A DNA stretch of 36,624 nt from Candidatus Komeilibacteria bacterium S5_K13 (GCA_019248485.1 JAEHGL010000010.1:1-36624); one strand, 5' to 3'. Positions 9,103 through 17,921 are shown, counted from the first letter of the stretch. The notes: generated from the sequence alone by a model not told the origin. Translations and numbers: made by a program.

Positions 9103-9797
9103 AGTATGTATTATTTCCATTTATATGGTTTGATTACATAAAATTTAATAAACTCAAAGATAGCCGCTTTATTTTTAGCCCAAAGAATATTTATCCCTGT
9201 ATAAAGGACAAAACAATAAAAACAGAATTTGATAGGCACTATGTATATCATACTGCTTGGGCAGCTAGAAAGGTAAAAGAAATTAATCCAGAGTTTCATA
9301 TAGATATTTCTTCAAGTTTATATTTTGCAAGCATTGTTTCTTCCTTTATTCCAGTAAAATTTTATGATTATAGGCCTGCAAATATAGAATTATCTAATAT
9401 GGAGAGCCTATGTGGGAATTTAATGAGTTTACCATTTGAAAATAATAGTATTAATTCTATTTCTTGTATGCATGTAGTAGAACATATTGGATTGGGTCGT
9501 TATGGAGATAAAATTGATTCATCTGGTGATTTGAGGGCTATAAATGAATTAAAAAGGGTGTTGGCAGTAAATGGATCGCTATTGTTTGTAGTGCCTATGG
9601 GTAGAATTCCTAAAATAGAATTTAACGCTCACAGAATCTATACTTTCAAACAAATAAAGGAATATTTTTCTGATTTAGAATTAAAAGAATTTTCTTTGAT
9701 TCCAGAAAAATATGGTTCTATAATATATAATGCAACAGAAAATGATGTAGATAAAGAAAGATATGCTTGTGGATGTTTTTGGTTCATAAAAAAATAA
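9075..9797 (+). CDS. DUF268 family protein, methyltransferase-like
   Basis: 240-aa protein with the DUF268 pattern: YHTAWAARKVKEINP (58-72), HIDISSSLYFASIVSSFIPV, FYDYRPANIELSNMESL and the methyltransferase-like stretch MHVVEHIGLGRYGDKIDSSG followed by AINELKRVLAVNGSLLFVVP. Part of it aligns conceptually with the Rossmann-like methyltransferase core, with D/S-rich and VEHIG segments like post-I motifs. The family is found in polysaccharide gene clusters of many bacteria, and its reaction is not established. A short hydrophobic N-terminus (KYVLFPFIWFDYI) may associate with membrane. It overlaps the upstream gene by 28 nt. Confidence 0.8.
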   Translation: MYKNIKKILKYVLFPFIWFDYIKFNKLKDSRFIFSPKNIYPCIKDKTIKTEFDRHYVYHTAWAARKVKEINPEFHIDISSSLYFASIVSSFIPVKFYDYRPANIELSNMESLCGNLMSLPFENNSINSISCMHVVEHIGLGRYGDKIDSSGDLRAINELKRVLAVNGSLLFVVPMGRIPKIEFNAHRIYTFKQIKEYFSDLELKEFSLIPEKYGSIIYNATENDVDKERYACGCFWFIKK

Positions 9798-9798
9798 T

Positions 9799-10650
9799 AT
9801 GATGATAATAAAATTAAAAGGTGGGCTTGGTAATCAATTGTTTCAATATGCTTTTGGAAGACTCTTGTCTATGAAAAGAAATGAAGAAGTTAAACTAGAT
9901 TCAAGTAGTTTAAGTGGTCCAAAGGATACACCAAGAGCTTATGCTCTAGATGTTTTTAACATTGATTTAAAAATAGCAACAAATATTGAAGTTGAAAAAA
10001 ATAAATATCCTTATGGTCTTTTATCTAAGATTTTTAGAATTATTAATCAAAAGGTATCAAAAAGATATAATATTAGATATGATGAATATTTACTTAAATC
10101 AAGATCAAAATATTTTGAAGGATATTTTCAAAGCTATAAATATTTAGAACCAATTAGGGATATATTGTTAAAAGAAATTACTCTAAAAGAATCAATAGAA
10201 GACAAATATAAAGAGATTTTAGAAAATATTGAAAAATCAAATTCAGTATCAGTTCATATAAGACGCGGTGATTATGTAAATGATGAAAAAACAAAACAAG
10301 CCCATAATGTTTGTGGGTTGGAATATTATAAAAAGGCAATTAAAATTATTAATGAGAAAATTGAAAACCCTGTATTTTTTGTTTTTTCAGATGATATTGT
10401 TTGGGTTAAGCAAAATTTAAAAATAGATAATAAAATTTATTATGTTTCAAATGGGATTATAAAAGATTTTGAAGAATTAATTTTTATGAGCAAGTGTAAA
10501 AATAATATTATTGCAAATTCAAGTTTTAGTTTTTGGGGTGCGTGGCTAAACAAAAATGAAAATAAAATAGTAATAGCGCCAAAAAAATGGCACAATAAGC
10601 TGGATTATGAATACAAAGATTTATTACCAGGGTCATGGATAAAAATATAA
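9799..10650 (+). CDS. Alpha-1,2-fucosyltransferase (GT11)
   Basis: 283-aa GT11 enzyme that transfers fucose from GDP-fucose in alpha-1,2 linkage. The family start KLKGGLGNQLFQYAFGRLLS (5-24) is present, as is the GDP-fucose-binding motif HIRRGDYV (153-160; R155, R156 and D158). Downstream are FFVFSDDIVWVKQNL and the closing motif IANSSFSFWGAWLN. Length and motif order match full-length bacterial members. Methionine 2 is an equally possible start. No GDP-fucose synthesis genes lie in the window, so they must be elsewhere or fucose is imported. One nt separates it from the DUF268 gene. Confidence 0.95.
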   Translation: MMIIKLKGGLGNQLFQYAFGRLLSMKRNEEVKLDSSSLSGPKDTPRAYALDVFNIDLKIATNIEVEKNKYPYGLLSKIFRIINQKVSKRYNIRYDEYLLKSRSKYFEGYFQSYKYLEPIRDILLKEITLKESIEDKYKEILENIEKSNSVSVHIRRGDYVNDEKTKQAHNVCGLEYYKKAIKIINEKIENPVFFVFSDDIVWVKQNLKIDNKIYYVSNGIIKDFEELIFMSKCKNNIIANSSFSFWGAWLNKNENKIVIAPKKWHNKLDYEYKDLLPGSWIKI

Positions 10651-10655
10651 ACTAT

Positions 10656-11432
10656 ATGCCAAAAATAAGTATTATAATAATCACATACAATAGGGAAGAA
10701 TTTATTAAAGAAGCTATTGATAGTGTTTTATTTCAATCATTTAAAGATTGGCAGCTAATAATCATTGATGATGGATCAGATGATAAAACAAAAGAACTTG
10801 TTAAGGAGTATTTAAATATCGGTCTTAATATCAAATATGTTAGAAATGAAAAAAGACTAGGCATTTCAAGGGCTAGAAATTTAGCTTTATCGATGTGCGA
10901 AAGTAAGTATATAGCAGTATTAGATAGTGATGACCTGTGGTGCGATAGCGAAAAATTACAAAAACAAATTGATTTTTTGGAAAAAAATAAAGAATATGCA
11001 CTTGTTGGAACAAATGCGATTTTTATAAATAATAGAGGAGTCTTTATTAAAAAATCCAACGTTAAACTGGCAGATTATAATATTCGAAAAAGTATTTTAA
11101 TCCGAAATCAATTTTTTCATTCAAGTGTAATATTTAGAAATAATATTTTTAAAATTTTGCGTGGTTATGATGAAAGTTTGAAAATAGGAGAAGATTATGA
11201 TTTGTTTTTGCGTATTGGTAACAAACATAAATTTGCTAACATAAAAGATTGTTGTATTAAATATAGAGTTCATAATAATAGCATTTGTGTTTCTGATAGA
11301 ATCTGTGCGTCGCGCGACACTCAAAATATTATAAAAAAATATAGGACCTATTATCCTAATTATTTTTTTGCATTTATCAAATCTTATTTACGAATTTTTT
11401 TAGCTTATTTATCTAAATTTTTATCTTATTAA
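10656..11432 (+). CDS. Glycosyltransferase family 2 protein
   Basis: 258 aa when started at the ATG at 10656, whose product opens directly with the conserved MPKISIIIITYNREEFIKEA. An upstream in-frame ATG at 10635 would add 7 residues and overlap the fucosyltransferase by 16 nt, and it is less likely. GT-A features are VLFQSFKDWQLIIIDDGSDD (24-43), RLGISRARNLAL and the metal-binding AVLDSDDLWCDS (D90, D92, D93). IGEDYDLFLRIGNKHKFA contains the ED acceptor motif near residue 185. The C-terminus is hydrophobic and basic, perhaps a membrane anchor. It is the last gene of the plus-strand glycan operon and converges on the phosphotransferase gene. Confidence 0.92.
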   Translation: MPKISIIIITYNREEFIKEAIDSVLFQSFKDWQLIIIDDGSDDKTKELVKEYLNIGLNIKYVRNEKRLGISRARNLALSMCESKYIAVLDSDDLWCDSEKLQKQIDFLEKNKEYALVGTNAIFINNRGVFIKKSNVKLADYNIRKSILIRNQFFHSSVIFRNNIFKILRGYDESLKIGEDYDLFLRIGNKHKFANIKDCCIKYRVHNNSICVSDRICASRDTQNIIKKYRTYYPNYFFAFIKSYLRIFLAYLSKFLSY

Positions 11433-11464
11433 ACAATTAATCTATTACCCTATTAAGCAATTAA

Positions 11465-12835
11465 TTACATCCCACCCCCCTTTAAAATAGCATCAATAGT
11501 CTTAAGTATAATAGAAATATCGAGCGCGAGATTTCTATTTTTTATATAGTATAAATCATATTCTAATTTTTCTATTGCATCATCTACTGATGCGCCATAG
11601 GGATAGTTTATTTGAGCCCAACCAGAAAGACCGGGTTTTACAAGTAATCTATGGTTATAATATGGAATTTCTTTTTCAAGCGACTCAATGAATTCTGGTC
11701 TTTCAGGACGAGGACCGATGAGACTCATATCACCTTTTATAATATTTATAAATTGAGGTATTTCGTCAAGTCTAGTTTTTCTTAAAAATTTTCCAAATTT
11801 TGTGACGCGAGAATCGTTTTTTGATGCCCATTGCGCACCATTTTTTTCTGCATTATCAATCATCGTTCTGAATTTTATTGCAAGAAAACGTTTTCTATCT
11901 TTTCCAGTTCTGATTTGTTTAAAAAATATTGGCCCGCGAGAGCTAAATTTGATCCCTACAATAATGAACGGAATTATTATAAGAGATAATACCAAGAGAA
12001 TGGAGGTAAATACTTTTTCAACAATATTTTTAGCAAAATCAAATATAAATTTTTTGTTTTCATTTAGATTGCTTATAAGCCACATTTGATTGATGTTTTT
12101 AAGCACCACCTTACCAAGATATTTTTCATAAAATTCAGTAGTTTTTATTACTTCTATTTTGAGATTAATACATTTTAAAAGCCTGCTAGATATATTATTA
12201 TCAAAAAGCAAATCGTCATCTATTACAACGCTTTGAATTTTATTATTTTCCAAATAAGTTTCCAAATCATCAAGACTTATTTTCTCAGCAGTATCTAAGT
12301 TAATATTTGAAAGCGGATTAATATATGTTTTTATGTTTAATTCAAGTTCTGGTTTGAGATGAATATTTTTTAATAAGTCGGGATTGTTTGTAATGATAAG
12401 GGAGTTTTTTTGAATTTTATATCTATACAATGCTTTGCTTGCATAAAACCTCCAAATATAAAATAGTATTCCAAAAATTAATATATTTAAAATAAGTATT
12501 GTTTTTGGGGTAATAATATTTTGTGGTGTAATATAAAAATATAGAACACTAAGAAAGAAGTTTATTGCTGAAAAGTTTATTATACTTACTATAAGCTCAT
12601 ATTTGTTTTTTATTGCACGGTTTGTTTCGTATAGTCTTAGAGCATACATTATTATAAGCCAAATTATAAATAGTGTTGAAAAATAAGGAATATGCTTGAT
12701 AAATAAGTTATCAGACATATTAAAATTATATCTTAAAAATAATGCTAAAAATAAAGCAAAATAGAGACATATTATGTCCCCAATAAAGAAAATTGTTTTT
12801 TTGATTTTGAGTTTTAAATCCGTGTCTAATGTCAT
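11465..12835 (-). CDS. Polyprenyl-phosphate sugar phosphotransferase (WbaP/EpsE-like)
   Basis: 456-aa integral membrane enzyme that loads the first sugar phosphate onto undecaprenyl phosphate and so starts glycan assembly. The N-terminal half has about four membrane helices (roughly 12-30, 40-64, 80-101 and 108-126) and a Rossmann-like soluble part. Then comes a fifth hydrophobic segment (about 272-292). The bacterial sugar transferase domain (about 265-456) shows FSSRGPIFFKQIRTGKDRKR, AIKFRTMIDNAE, TKFGKFLRKTRLDEIPQFIN, IKGDMSLIGPRPERPEF and LVKPGLSGWAQINYPYG. This is the exopolysaccharide polyprenyl glycosylphosphotransferase type. It is convergent with the glycan operon, 32 nt apart, and is transcribed from the 12836-13143 gap. 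Confidence 0.93.
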   Translation of the reverse strand: MTLDTDLKLKIKKTIFFIGDIICLYFALFLALFLRYNFNMSDNLFIKHIPYFSTLFIIWLIIMYALRLYETNRAIKNKYELIVSIINFSAINFFLSVLYFYITPQNIITPKTILILNILIFGILFYIWRFYASKALYRYKIQKNSLIITNNPDLLKNIHLKPELELNIKTYINPLSNINLDTAEKISLDDLETYLENNKIQSVVIDDDLLFDNNISSRLLKCINLKIEVIKTTEFYEKYLGKVVLKNINQMWLISNLNENKKFIFDFAKNIVEKVFTSILLVLSLIIIPFIIVGIKFSSRGPIFFKQIRTGKDRKRFLAIKFRTMIDNAEKNGAQWASKNDSRVTKFGKFLRKTRLDEIPQFINIIKGDMSLIGPRPERPEFIESLEKEIPYYNHRLLVKPGLSGWAQINYPYGASVDDAIEKLEYDLYYIKNRNLALDISIILKTIDAILKGGGM

Positions 12836-13006
12836 TCTGTTAGATATTATTACTAATTATAGGGTGCATTTCCCATTTATATAATACTATTAATATCATT
12901 AGTATTTATCAAGCGGGAAGTATGTGTTAATTTTAGCAAATTTATATTATTTTTACTATATTTTTAGGCATTTATCAATATTGAATATTTGGCAAAAATA
13001 TTATAT

Positions 13007-13012
13007 TATAAT
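13007..13012 (+). promoter_or_regulatory. Probable -10 box ahead of the fibronectin-III gene
   Basis: A TATAAT hexamer lies in the AT-rich gap between the two divergent genes. The best upstream candidates for a -35 are TTGAAT at 12981 (20-nt spacing) and TTGGCA at 12989 (12-nt spacing), neither ideal. Transcription from here would pass through the two hairpins at 13035-13088 before reaching the ATG at 13144. Confidence 0.4.
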
Positions 13013-13034
13013 AGTATTAAAGATTAAAAATGTC

Positions 13035-13122
13035 AACGGGTTATTCGACCCGTTTCACTAGAGTCCATAGCGCGCCTTCATGGCGTGCATTCTACGCATT
13101 TCACTAGAGTCACATGACTTAT
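13035..13122. repeat. Repeat cluster: two hairpins, each followed by a 13-bp direct repeat
   Basis: The 308-bp gap between the phosphotransferase and the fibronectin-III gene holds no ORF but does hold a GC-rich block. Hairpin 1 is AACGGGT/ACCCGTT (13035-13041 with 13048-13054). Hairpin 2 is GCGCGCC/GGCGTGC (13070-13076 with 13082-13088, one G-T pair). The 13-mer TTTCACTAGAGTC follows each (13053-13065 and 13099-13111), and the second copy runs into the short palindrome AGTCA-CA-TGACT. The rest of the gap is plain AT-rich sequence. Confidence 0.75.
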
Positions 13123-13143
13123 ATTAAATAATATAAAATATAT

Positions 13144-14460
13144 ATGTTAAATAAGAAATTATTATTAACAGCCTTTATAGTTTTATCTTTTTTTGTTGCG
13201 AAAAATGTTTTTGCGGAAATAATCTTTAATAGTATTGAAATTTCTGACATGAAAGATAGAACAGCAACCTTGAAATGGAATACAAGTCAGGAAACAAAAG
13301 GAGATGTTTATTACGGAGAAGATCAAAATAATTTAGACAGATGGATGGGTTATAGTCTTTATAGAATTCAACACGAAACAAGTTTAAGTGGCTTAGATGA
13401 TGACAAAGATTATTATTATAAGATAATAGCCACAAATCAAGCTGGAGAAACTTCTGAGACTTTTATTAATTCATTTTCAACAGATGATATAGCTGATACA
13501 ACAAGACCCACTTTTTCTAACCAAGAAATAGTTCAAACCACTTCAGACGCCGTTACTGTATCTTGGGTAACAGACGAAGATACAAAAGCAGAGCTGTGGT
13601 ATGGATTTGAAGAAGATAGAGATAAAAAGGTTGTTTATTCTAGTTACAAAAAAAATCATATTCTACCAATTTATAATTTGGATAATGATTCAAGGTATAG
13701 CTTAATGATAATAGCAGAAGATAAATCTAAAAACAAAACAGAAAGTAGGGTTTTGTTTTTTAATACAGCAAGTGGAGACACTACTCATGCACTTGTTATT
13801 TCTGATATAAAACCTCAGGGTCCAGGAGATCAAATAGGATTAAGGGATGCAAGAATTACGTGGAAAACAAATTTTATAGCAAAAGGACTTTTAACATATG
13901 GAACGAGTGAAAATAGTTTGAATAAAAAAATATATGTATCTCCAGAAAAAGAAACAGAACATTTTGCAGTTTTATCTGGATTAGAACCAAATACAAAATA
14001 TTATTATAAAATAAAGGCTTATGAGAGTCTTTATAATAAGACGGCCCAAACTCCTATTTTGAATTTTGTAACAAAAAACCTCAAAACAAATTTAAAAACA
14101 GGAGATATCGTCAAAGGAAGTGGTAGAGAGGTTTTTGTTATAAGTGGTAAGAATAAATATTTTATACCAAGTGAAAATGTTTTTAATGACTTAGGACTTA
14201 AGTGGTCGTGGCTTGATTATGTAGACGATTTAAAATTAGCAGAATATAAAAATTTAGGAGAGATTTCTTCCAAAAAACAACCTGATGGATCTTTGATTAA
14301 ATATGATGGTAAGGTTACTGTTTATGTTCTTGAAAATGGTAAAAAAAGGCCAATTCTTACTGAATCGGCTTTTAATAGATTGGGTTATGACTGGTCTAAG
14401 ATTATACGTTTAGCTAAAAATAGTAAGTTTAAATATACAACAGGTAAAAATATTCAATAG
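13144..14460 (+). CDS. Secreted protein with three fibronectin type III domains
   Basis: 438 aa. An N-terminal signal peptide (MLNKKLLLTAFIVLSFFVAK, cleavage likely after VFA at 24) directs export. Three FN3-like beta-sandwich repeats follow: about 25-112 with KDRTATLKWNTSQETKGDVY, about 118-208 with SDAVTVSWVTDEDTKAELWY, and about 215-310 with RDARITWKTNFIAKGLLTYG. Each has the YYYKI or YSLMI strand typical of the fold. The C-terminal part has two copies of a surface-type repeat (GDIVKGSGREVFVISGKNKY near 323 and GSLIKYDGKVTVYVLENGKK near 383). It is probably a cell-surface adhesive or binding protein. No enzymatic motif is seen. Confidence 0.85.
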   Translation: MLNKKLLLTAFIVLSFFVAKNVFAEIIFNSIEISDMKDRTATLKWNTSQETKGDVYYGEDQNNLDRWMGYSLYRIQHETSLSGLDDDKDYYYKIIATNQAGETSETFINSFSTDDIADTTRPTFSNQEIVQTTSDAVTVSWVTDEDTKAELWYGFEEDRDKKVVYSSYKKNHILPIYNLDNDSRYSLMIIAEDKSKNKTESRVLFFNTASGDTTHALVISDIKPQGPGDQIGLRDARITWKTNFIAKGLLTYGTSENSLNKKIYVSPEKETEHFAVLSGLEPNTKYYYKIKAYESLYNKTAQTPILNFVTKNLKTNLKTGDIVKGSGREVFVISGKNKYFIPSENVFNDLGLKWSWLDYVDDLKLAEYKNLGEISSKKQPDGSLIKYDGKVTVYVLENGKKRPILTESAFNRLGYDWSKIIRLAKNSKFKYTTGKNIQ

Positions 14461-14468
14461 TGAATAAG

Positions 14469-14499
14469 TAAAAATTAATCTCTGTAAGACTAATTTTTA
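14469..14499 (+). terminator. Hairpin terminator after the fibronectin-III gene
   Basis: TAAAAATTA (14469-14477) pairs perfectly with TAATTTTTA (14491-14499), a 9-bp AT-rich stem starting 8 nt after the stop codon. The run of T in the 3' arm fits a rho-independent site, though the stem has no GC pairs. Confidence 0.5.
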
Positions 14500-14526
14500 T
14501 GATACTCATTGATTTTTTTGTTGTTA

Positions 14527-14532
14527 TATAAT
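14527..14532 (+). promoter_or_regulatory. Probable -10 box of tRNA-Glu
   Basis: A perfect TATAAT lies 16 nt before the first base of the mature tRNA, as expected for a tRNA gene with a very short leader. No convincing -35 is present at 16-18 nt spacing. Confidence 0.5.
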
Positions 14533-14548
14533 ACAATATTTTAGACAT

Positions 14549-14623
14549 GCCGTCATCGTCTAGTGGTTAGGACGTCAGGTTCTCATCCTGGTAACCGGAG
14601 TTCGATTCTCCGTGGCGGTACCA
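14549..14623 (+). tRNA. tRNA-Glu (CTC)
   Basis: The cloverleaf can be drawn by hand. The acceptor stem is GCCGTCA with TGGCGGT (two G-U pairs). The anticodon stem CAGG/CCTG encloses the loop TTCTCAT with anticodon CTC, and the T arm is CGGAG-TTCGATT-CTCCG. The discriminator A is followed by an encoded CCA (14621-14623). It lies between the fibronectin-III gene and the HAD gene, whose ATG is 22 nt beyond it. Confidence 0.95.
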
Positions 14624-14644
14624 TATTTACCGAATATATGCTCT

Positions 14645-15277
14645 ATGAATACAGATAAAATTAAAAATTATGGAATTGCTGTTGATATTGATGAAACTTT
14701 GTCAAACACGCTTTATCATTTAGTTGAGCGAATATTAAATAAATTTGGAAATCCTGAAAATTTAACAGTTTCACAATTGATAAAAAAATACAGATATACA
14801 TATAATGTTCCGTATTGGCAGAATGAAAAAGTATTTAATTGGATTCAAAAAACAGTATCTGTAAATAAACTACAGGAAGAATTACCTCTTATAAAAAATT
14901 CTAATTTGTATGTTAATAAGATTAATAAAATTATACCAATTAATGCTTATATAACAGTTAGGCCAGAAAAGGTTTTAAGGGGAACTCGAAATTGGTTGAA
15001 TGCAAATAACTTCCCAAAAGCCAAGATTATTTGTAGGCCACTTAGCGTTGCTCGCAAGGACGGGGATGAGTGGAAGGCTAAAATTCTTAAAGAACTATAT
15101 CCAGAAATAATTGGTCTAATTGATGATAATCCATCAATTTTAAAATTTTTAGGGAAAAAATATAAGGGTATAGTTTTTTTATATAATAATATTGATAATT
15201 TAAATTTTTCTAATGCTATAGCTTGTAAAAATTGGAATTCTGTTTATAAAGAAACAAAAAACTATTTTAAAAAATAA
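14645..15277 (+). CDS. HAD-superfamily hydrolase
   Basis: 210 aa. The four HAD motifs are visible: nucleophile motif AVDIDETLSN (D14 and D16), motif II threonine in ITVRPEKV (T104), the lysine in ARKDGDEWKAKIL (K138 or K144) and the acidic motif GLIDDNPSI (D160, D161). The arrangement resembles small phosphatases of the 5'-nucleotidase/NIF type, and the substrate is unknown. I start it at the ATG at 14645. The longer frame from the GTG at 14612 lies inside tRNA-Glu and adds 11 residues that look like tRNA translation. It is convergent with the dihydrouridine synthase gene, 27 nt apart. Confidence 0.8.
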   Translation: MNTDKIKNYGIAVDIDETLSNTLYHLVERILNKFGNPENLTVSQLIKKYRYTYNVPYWQNEKVFNWIQKTVSVNKLQEELPLIKNSNLYVNKINKIIPINAYITVRPEKVLRGTRNWLNANNFPKAKIICRPLSVARKDGDEWKAKILKELYPEIIGLIDDNPSILKFLGKKYKGIVFLYNNIDNLNFSNAIACKNWNSVYKETKNYFKK

Positions 15278-15304
15278 AATAGTTTATCATAAGTATGTAT
15301 TATA

Positions 15305-16324
15305 CTAGTATTTCTCAAGTGCTTTTTTAATTTCTTCAAAACTTTTTATAGCTACTAAGTCTTTTCTCATTTCTCTTGCGTTTTCTTGATTTTTTGTATA
15401 AAAGAGAAGGTGCTTTCTCATTTCTATCATTCCATAATTACCTCCTGAATTTTCAACAAATTTTGCATGAGATAGTGCAATTTTTTTTATTTGATTCCAT
15501 GTTTTTTCTTTGTATTTATTGGTCTCTAGATAGTCTTCTATCTGTTTAAAAATCCATGGTTTGCCATATACACCACGAGCAATACCAATTCCATCAGCTT
15601 CTGTTAGTTGTAGCGTTTTTTTTGCCTGTTCTGGGTCATAGATATTACCATTTGCTATTATAATGCCATTGAAGTATTTTCTTGCTTTTTTTATGTAATT
15701 ATAATCAATTTCTCCTGAAAAACCTTGCTCATAGGTTCTTCCATGGATTATTATTGCACTCACTGGTAAATCTTTAATTTTTTTAATTAGATCAATAGAC
15801 TCAATAATATCTTTTTTACTTTTAACGTCTAATTTTTTTGCTTTGCAACTTTCAGCCTTTATAGATTTTCTTACTTTTATTGATACTGGTAAATTTGTAT
15901 TATTACATACTGTTTTTATAATTTTATAACACAGGTCTAAATCTCGCATTAGGGTTGCGCCACCACCGTGTCCAGCAACTTTTTTTGCAGGGCATCCGAA
16001 GTTTATATCAATTCCAGAAAAACCTTGTTTTGTTGCTATTTGAGTGGCACGTGCAAATTTTTCTGGGTCTTTTCCAAATAGCTGAACTACGACAGGTTTT
16101 TCTCCCTTTAGAATTTTTAGCATCTCATGAGTTTTTTTTGAGTTATAATGAAGTCCGTCAGCAGATATCATTTCAGTATAAACGACATCAGCGCCATTTT
16201 TACTGCATATTGTACAGAATGCTGGGTCTGTAATTCCAGCCATAGGAGCTAGCACTAAAATAGGCTTTCGCAGTGAAAGCCAGAAGTTGTTTTGTTTGGT
16301 TGTTTTTATTTTGTTTATCATCAT
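15305..16324 (-). CDS. dus: tRNA-dihydrouridine synthase
   Basis: 339-aa FMN-dependent enzyme that reduces uridine to dihydrouridine in the tRNA D-loop. It has the TIM-barrel start VLAPMAGITDPAFC (24-37), VVQLFGKDPEKFARA (79-93) and the catalytic cysteine C111 in DINFGCPAKKVAGHG. PVSIKVRKS and IIIHGRTYEQGFSG follow, and the FMN phosphate-binding segment is GIGIARGVYGKPWIF. Length and motif order match DusB-like bacterial enzymes. It starts MM, so either methionine could initiate. The 165-nt gap upstream is filled by a repeat hairpin (16325-16488). Confidence 0.95.
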   Translation of the reverse strand: MMINKIKTTKQNNFWLSLRKPILVLAPMAGITDPAFCTICSKNGADVVYTEMISADGLHYNSKKTHEMLKILKGEKPVVVQLFGKDPEKFARATQIATKQGFSGIDINFGCPAKKVAGHGGGATLMRDLDLCYKIIKTVCNNTNLPVSIKVRKSIKAESCKAKKLDVKSKKDIIESIDLIKKIKDLPVSAIIIHGRTYEQGFSGEIDYNYIKKARKYFNGIIIANGNIYDPEQAKKTLQLTEADGIGIARGVYGKPWIFKQIEDYLETNKYKEKTWNQIKKIALSHAKFVENSGGNYGMIEMRKHLLFYTKNQENAREMRKDLVAIKSFEEIKKALEKY

Positions 16325-16336
16325 TAAAGAATAATC

Positions 16337-16482
16337 AAATTACAAATAACAAATCACAGATAAGCCCCAATAATCAAATATCAAATTACAAATAAATTAC
16401 AATAACCAATAACTAATGACCATTTGAGTATTGTAATTTGGTTATTATTTGTTGTTTGTTATTTGGATATTGTAATTTAATA
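16337..16482. repeat. Low-complexity inverted repeat between dus and cysS
   Basis: This stretch is built from the word CAAATTACAAATAA, present at 16337-16350 and 16382-16395. Its reverse complement appears in the right half as TTGTAATTTGGTTATTATTT (16434-16453) and a diverged second copy, GATATTGTAATTTAAT. The two halves can fold back into a long imperfect hairpin. It fills the whole gap between cysS, which ends at 16489, and dus, both on the minus strand. No ORF is present. Confidence 0.7.
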
Positions 16483-16488
16483 ATCGAA

Positions 16489-17895
16489 TTATTTCTTTTT
16501 TAAATTATAGCTATTGCCAGTATCTTCTATTTCATATCCAAGTCGATTTATTTCATCTCTTAATTTATCAGATTCTGTCCAATTTTTATTTTCTCGTGCC
16601 TTTGATCTTTTTTCGGCCAATTGTTTAATATTGTCAGGAACTATTTGTTTTTCTACTTTAATATTTTTAAAGTTTAATCCAAGAACCTTATCAAAGTCAT
16701 AAGCGGTTGCAAGTTTATCAGGGTTTTGTAAGTTAGACTTTAGAAGTTCTTGTAAAATTGAAAGAGCTTTTGGAGAATTAAAATCATCATTTATTGCAAG
16801 GGCAAATTTTTTTTTGAACTCTTTATTTATTTTTCCTATTTTTTTGTCTAATAATTGTATTTGAGAATAGATATTGTTTAAACCAATTTCAGAAGACTTG
16901 AGAGCTTCAAAAGTAAAGTTTTGTTTTGATCTATAATTTGCTTGTAAGAAAAAATATCTGAGAGATAAAGGATTAAATCCTTTATCTTTTATTTCTGATA
17001 GCGCATAAGAGGTTCCGGTAGACTTGGACATTTTTTCGTTATTTACAAGTAAGTGTTCATTATGTATCCAATAATTTACAAACTTGACTCCATTTGCAGA
17101 CTCTGATTGTGCTATCTCATTTGTGTGATGAACTGGAATGTGTTCTATACCACCCATATGAATATCAATTGTTTTTCCTAGCAATTTTTTTATCATTGCA
17201 GAACACTCCATGTGCCAACCAGGAAAACCCTCGCCATTTTTTACTAGTTTTGAATAAAATGGAGACTTCCAATATTGTATTGCATTTTTGTGTTTTCCCG
17301 CTTTAAAAAACCACAAAACAAAATCGGCTTGATTTTTTTTGTTTTTATCTTCTACTTCACCTTTTCCAGTTCCAGAAATGTTTTCTTCTATTTTTTGTCT
17401 AGATAGTTTGTTGTAGTTATTTAATTTTGTTGTATCAAAATATATTGCTAAATCAGTAGAGTAGGCATATTCTTTTTTGATTAAGATTTGTACCATTTTA
17501 ATCATCTCTTTTATATATTTGCTTGCTCTAGGACGATAAGTTGCATTTTCTATGTTTAATGCTTTTATATCATCTTCAAATGCTTTTATATATTTTGATG
17601 CTATTTTATCTGGGCTTATATTTTCTCTTTTTGAAGCGTTTTCCATTTTATCTTCGCCATAATCTTCGTCTGAAACTAAATGTCCTACATCTGTATAATT
17701 TCTTGCTAATTTTACCTTATAATTATTGTACTTTAATGTTTTTACAATTAAATCAGAACAAAAAGTTCCACGTAGATTTCCTATGTGTTGAGTCCAATAA
17801 ACAGTGGGTCCACAATGATACATCGTGACAATGTTGTTTTTGATTGGTTTAAACTCTTCTTTTTTTCGAGTTAATGTATTATATAGATATAACAT
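16489..17895 (-). CDS. cysS: Cysteinyl-tRNA synthetase
   Basis: 468-aa class I aminoacyl-tRNA synthetase that joins cysteine to tRNA-Cys. The N-terminus has LYNTLTRKKEEFKPI and YHCGPTVYWTQHIGNLRG, with the HIGH-type motif HIGN (37-40) and the zinc cysteine C28. GWHMECSAM supplies C231 and HIPVHHTNEIAQSES supplies the other zinc ligands (H256, E260). NNEKMSKSTG is the KMSKS signature (288-292). The C-terminal DALR-like helical region ends in ENKNWTESDKLRDEINRLGY. Length is normal for a bacterial CysRS. Confidence 0.97.
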   Translation of the reverse strand: MLYLYNTLTRKKEEFKPIKNNIVTMYHCGPTVYWTQHIGNLRGTFCSDLIVKTLKYNNYKVKLARNYTDVGHLVSDEDYGEDKMENASKRENISPDKIASKYIKAFEDDIKALNIENATYRPRASKYIKEMIKMVQILIKKEYAYSTDLAIYFDTTKLNNYNKLSRQKIEENISGTGKGEVEDKNKKNQADFVLWFFKAGKHKNAIQYWKSPFYSKLVKNGEGFPGWHMECSAMIKKLLGKTIDIHMGGIEHIPVHHTNEIAQSESANGVKFVNYWIHNEHLLVNNEKMSKSTGTSYALSEIKDKGFNPLSLRYFFLQANYRSKQNFTFEALKSSEIGLNNIYSQIQLLDKKIGKINKEFKKKFALAINDDFNSPKALSILQELLKSNLQNPDKLATAYDFDKVLGLNFKNIKVEKQIVPDNIKQLAEKRSKARENKNWTESDKLRDEINRLGYEIEDTGNSYNLKKK

Positions 17896-17921
17896 ACGAA
17901 TTTTTATACTAATATACCTGT

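Noticed and set aside
14612-14644. Upstream GTG start for the HAD gene
   Set aside because: This start lies inside tRNA-Glu and adds only residues translated from tRNA sequence. The ATG at 14645 gives a normal HAD N-terminus.
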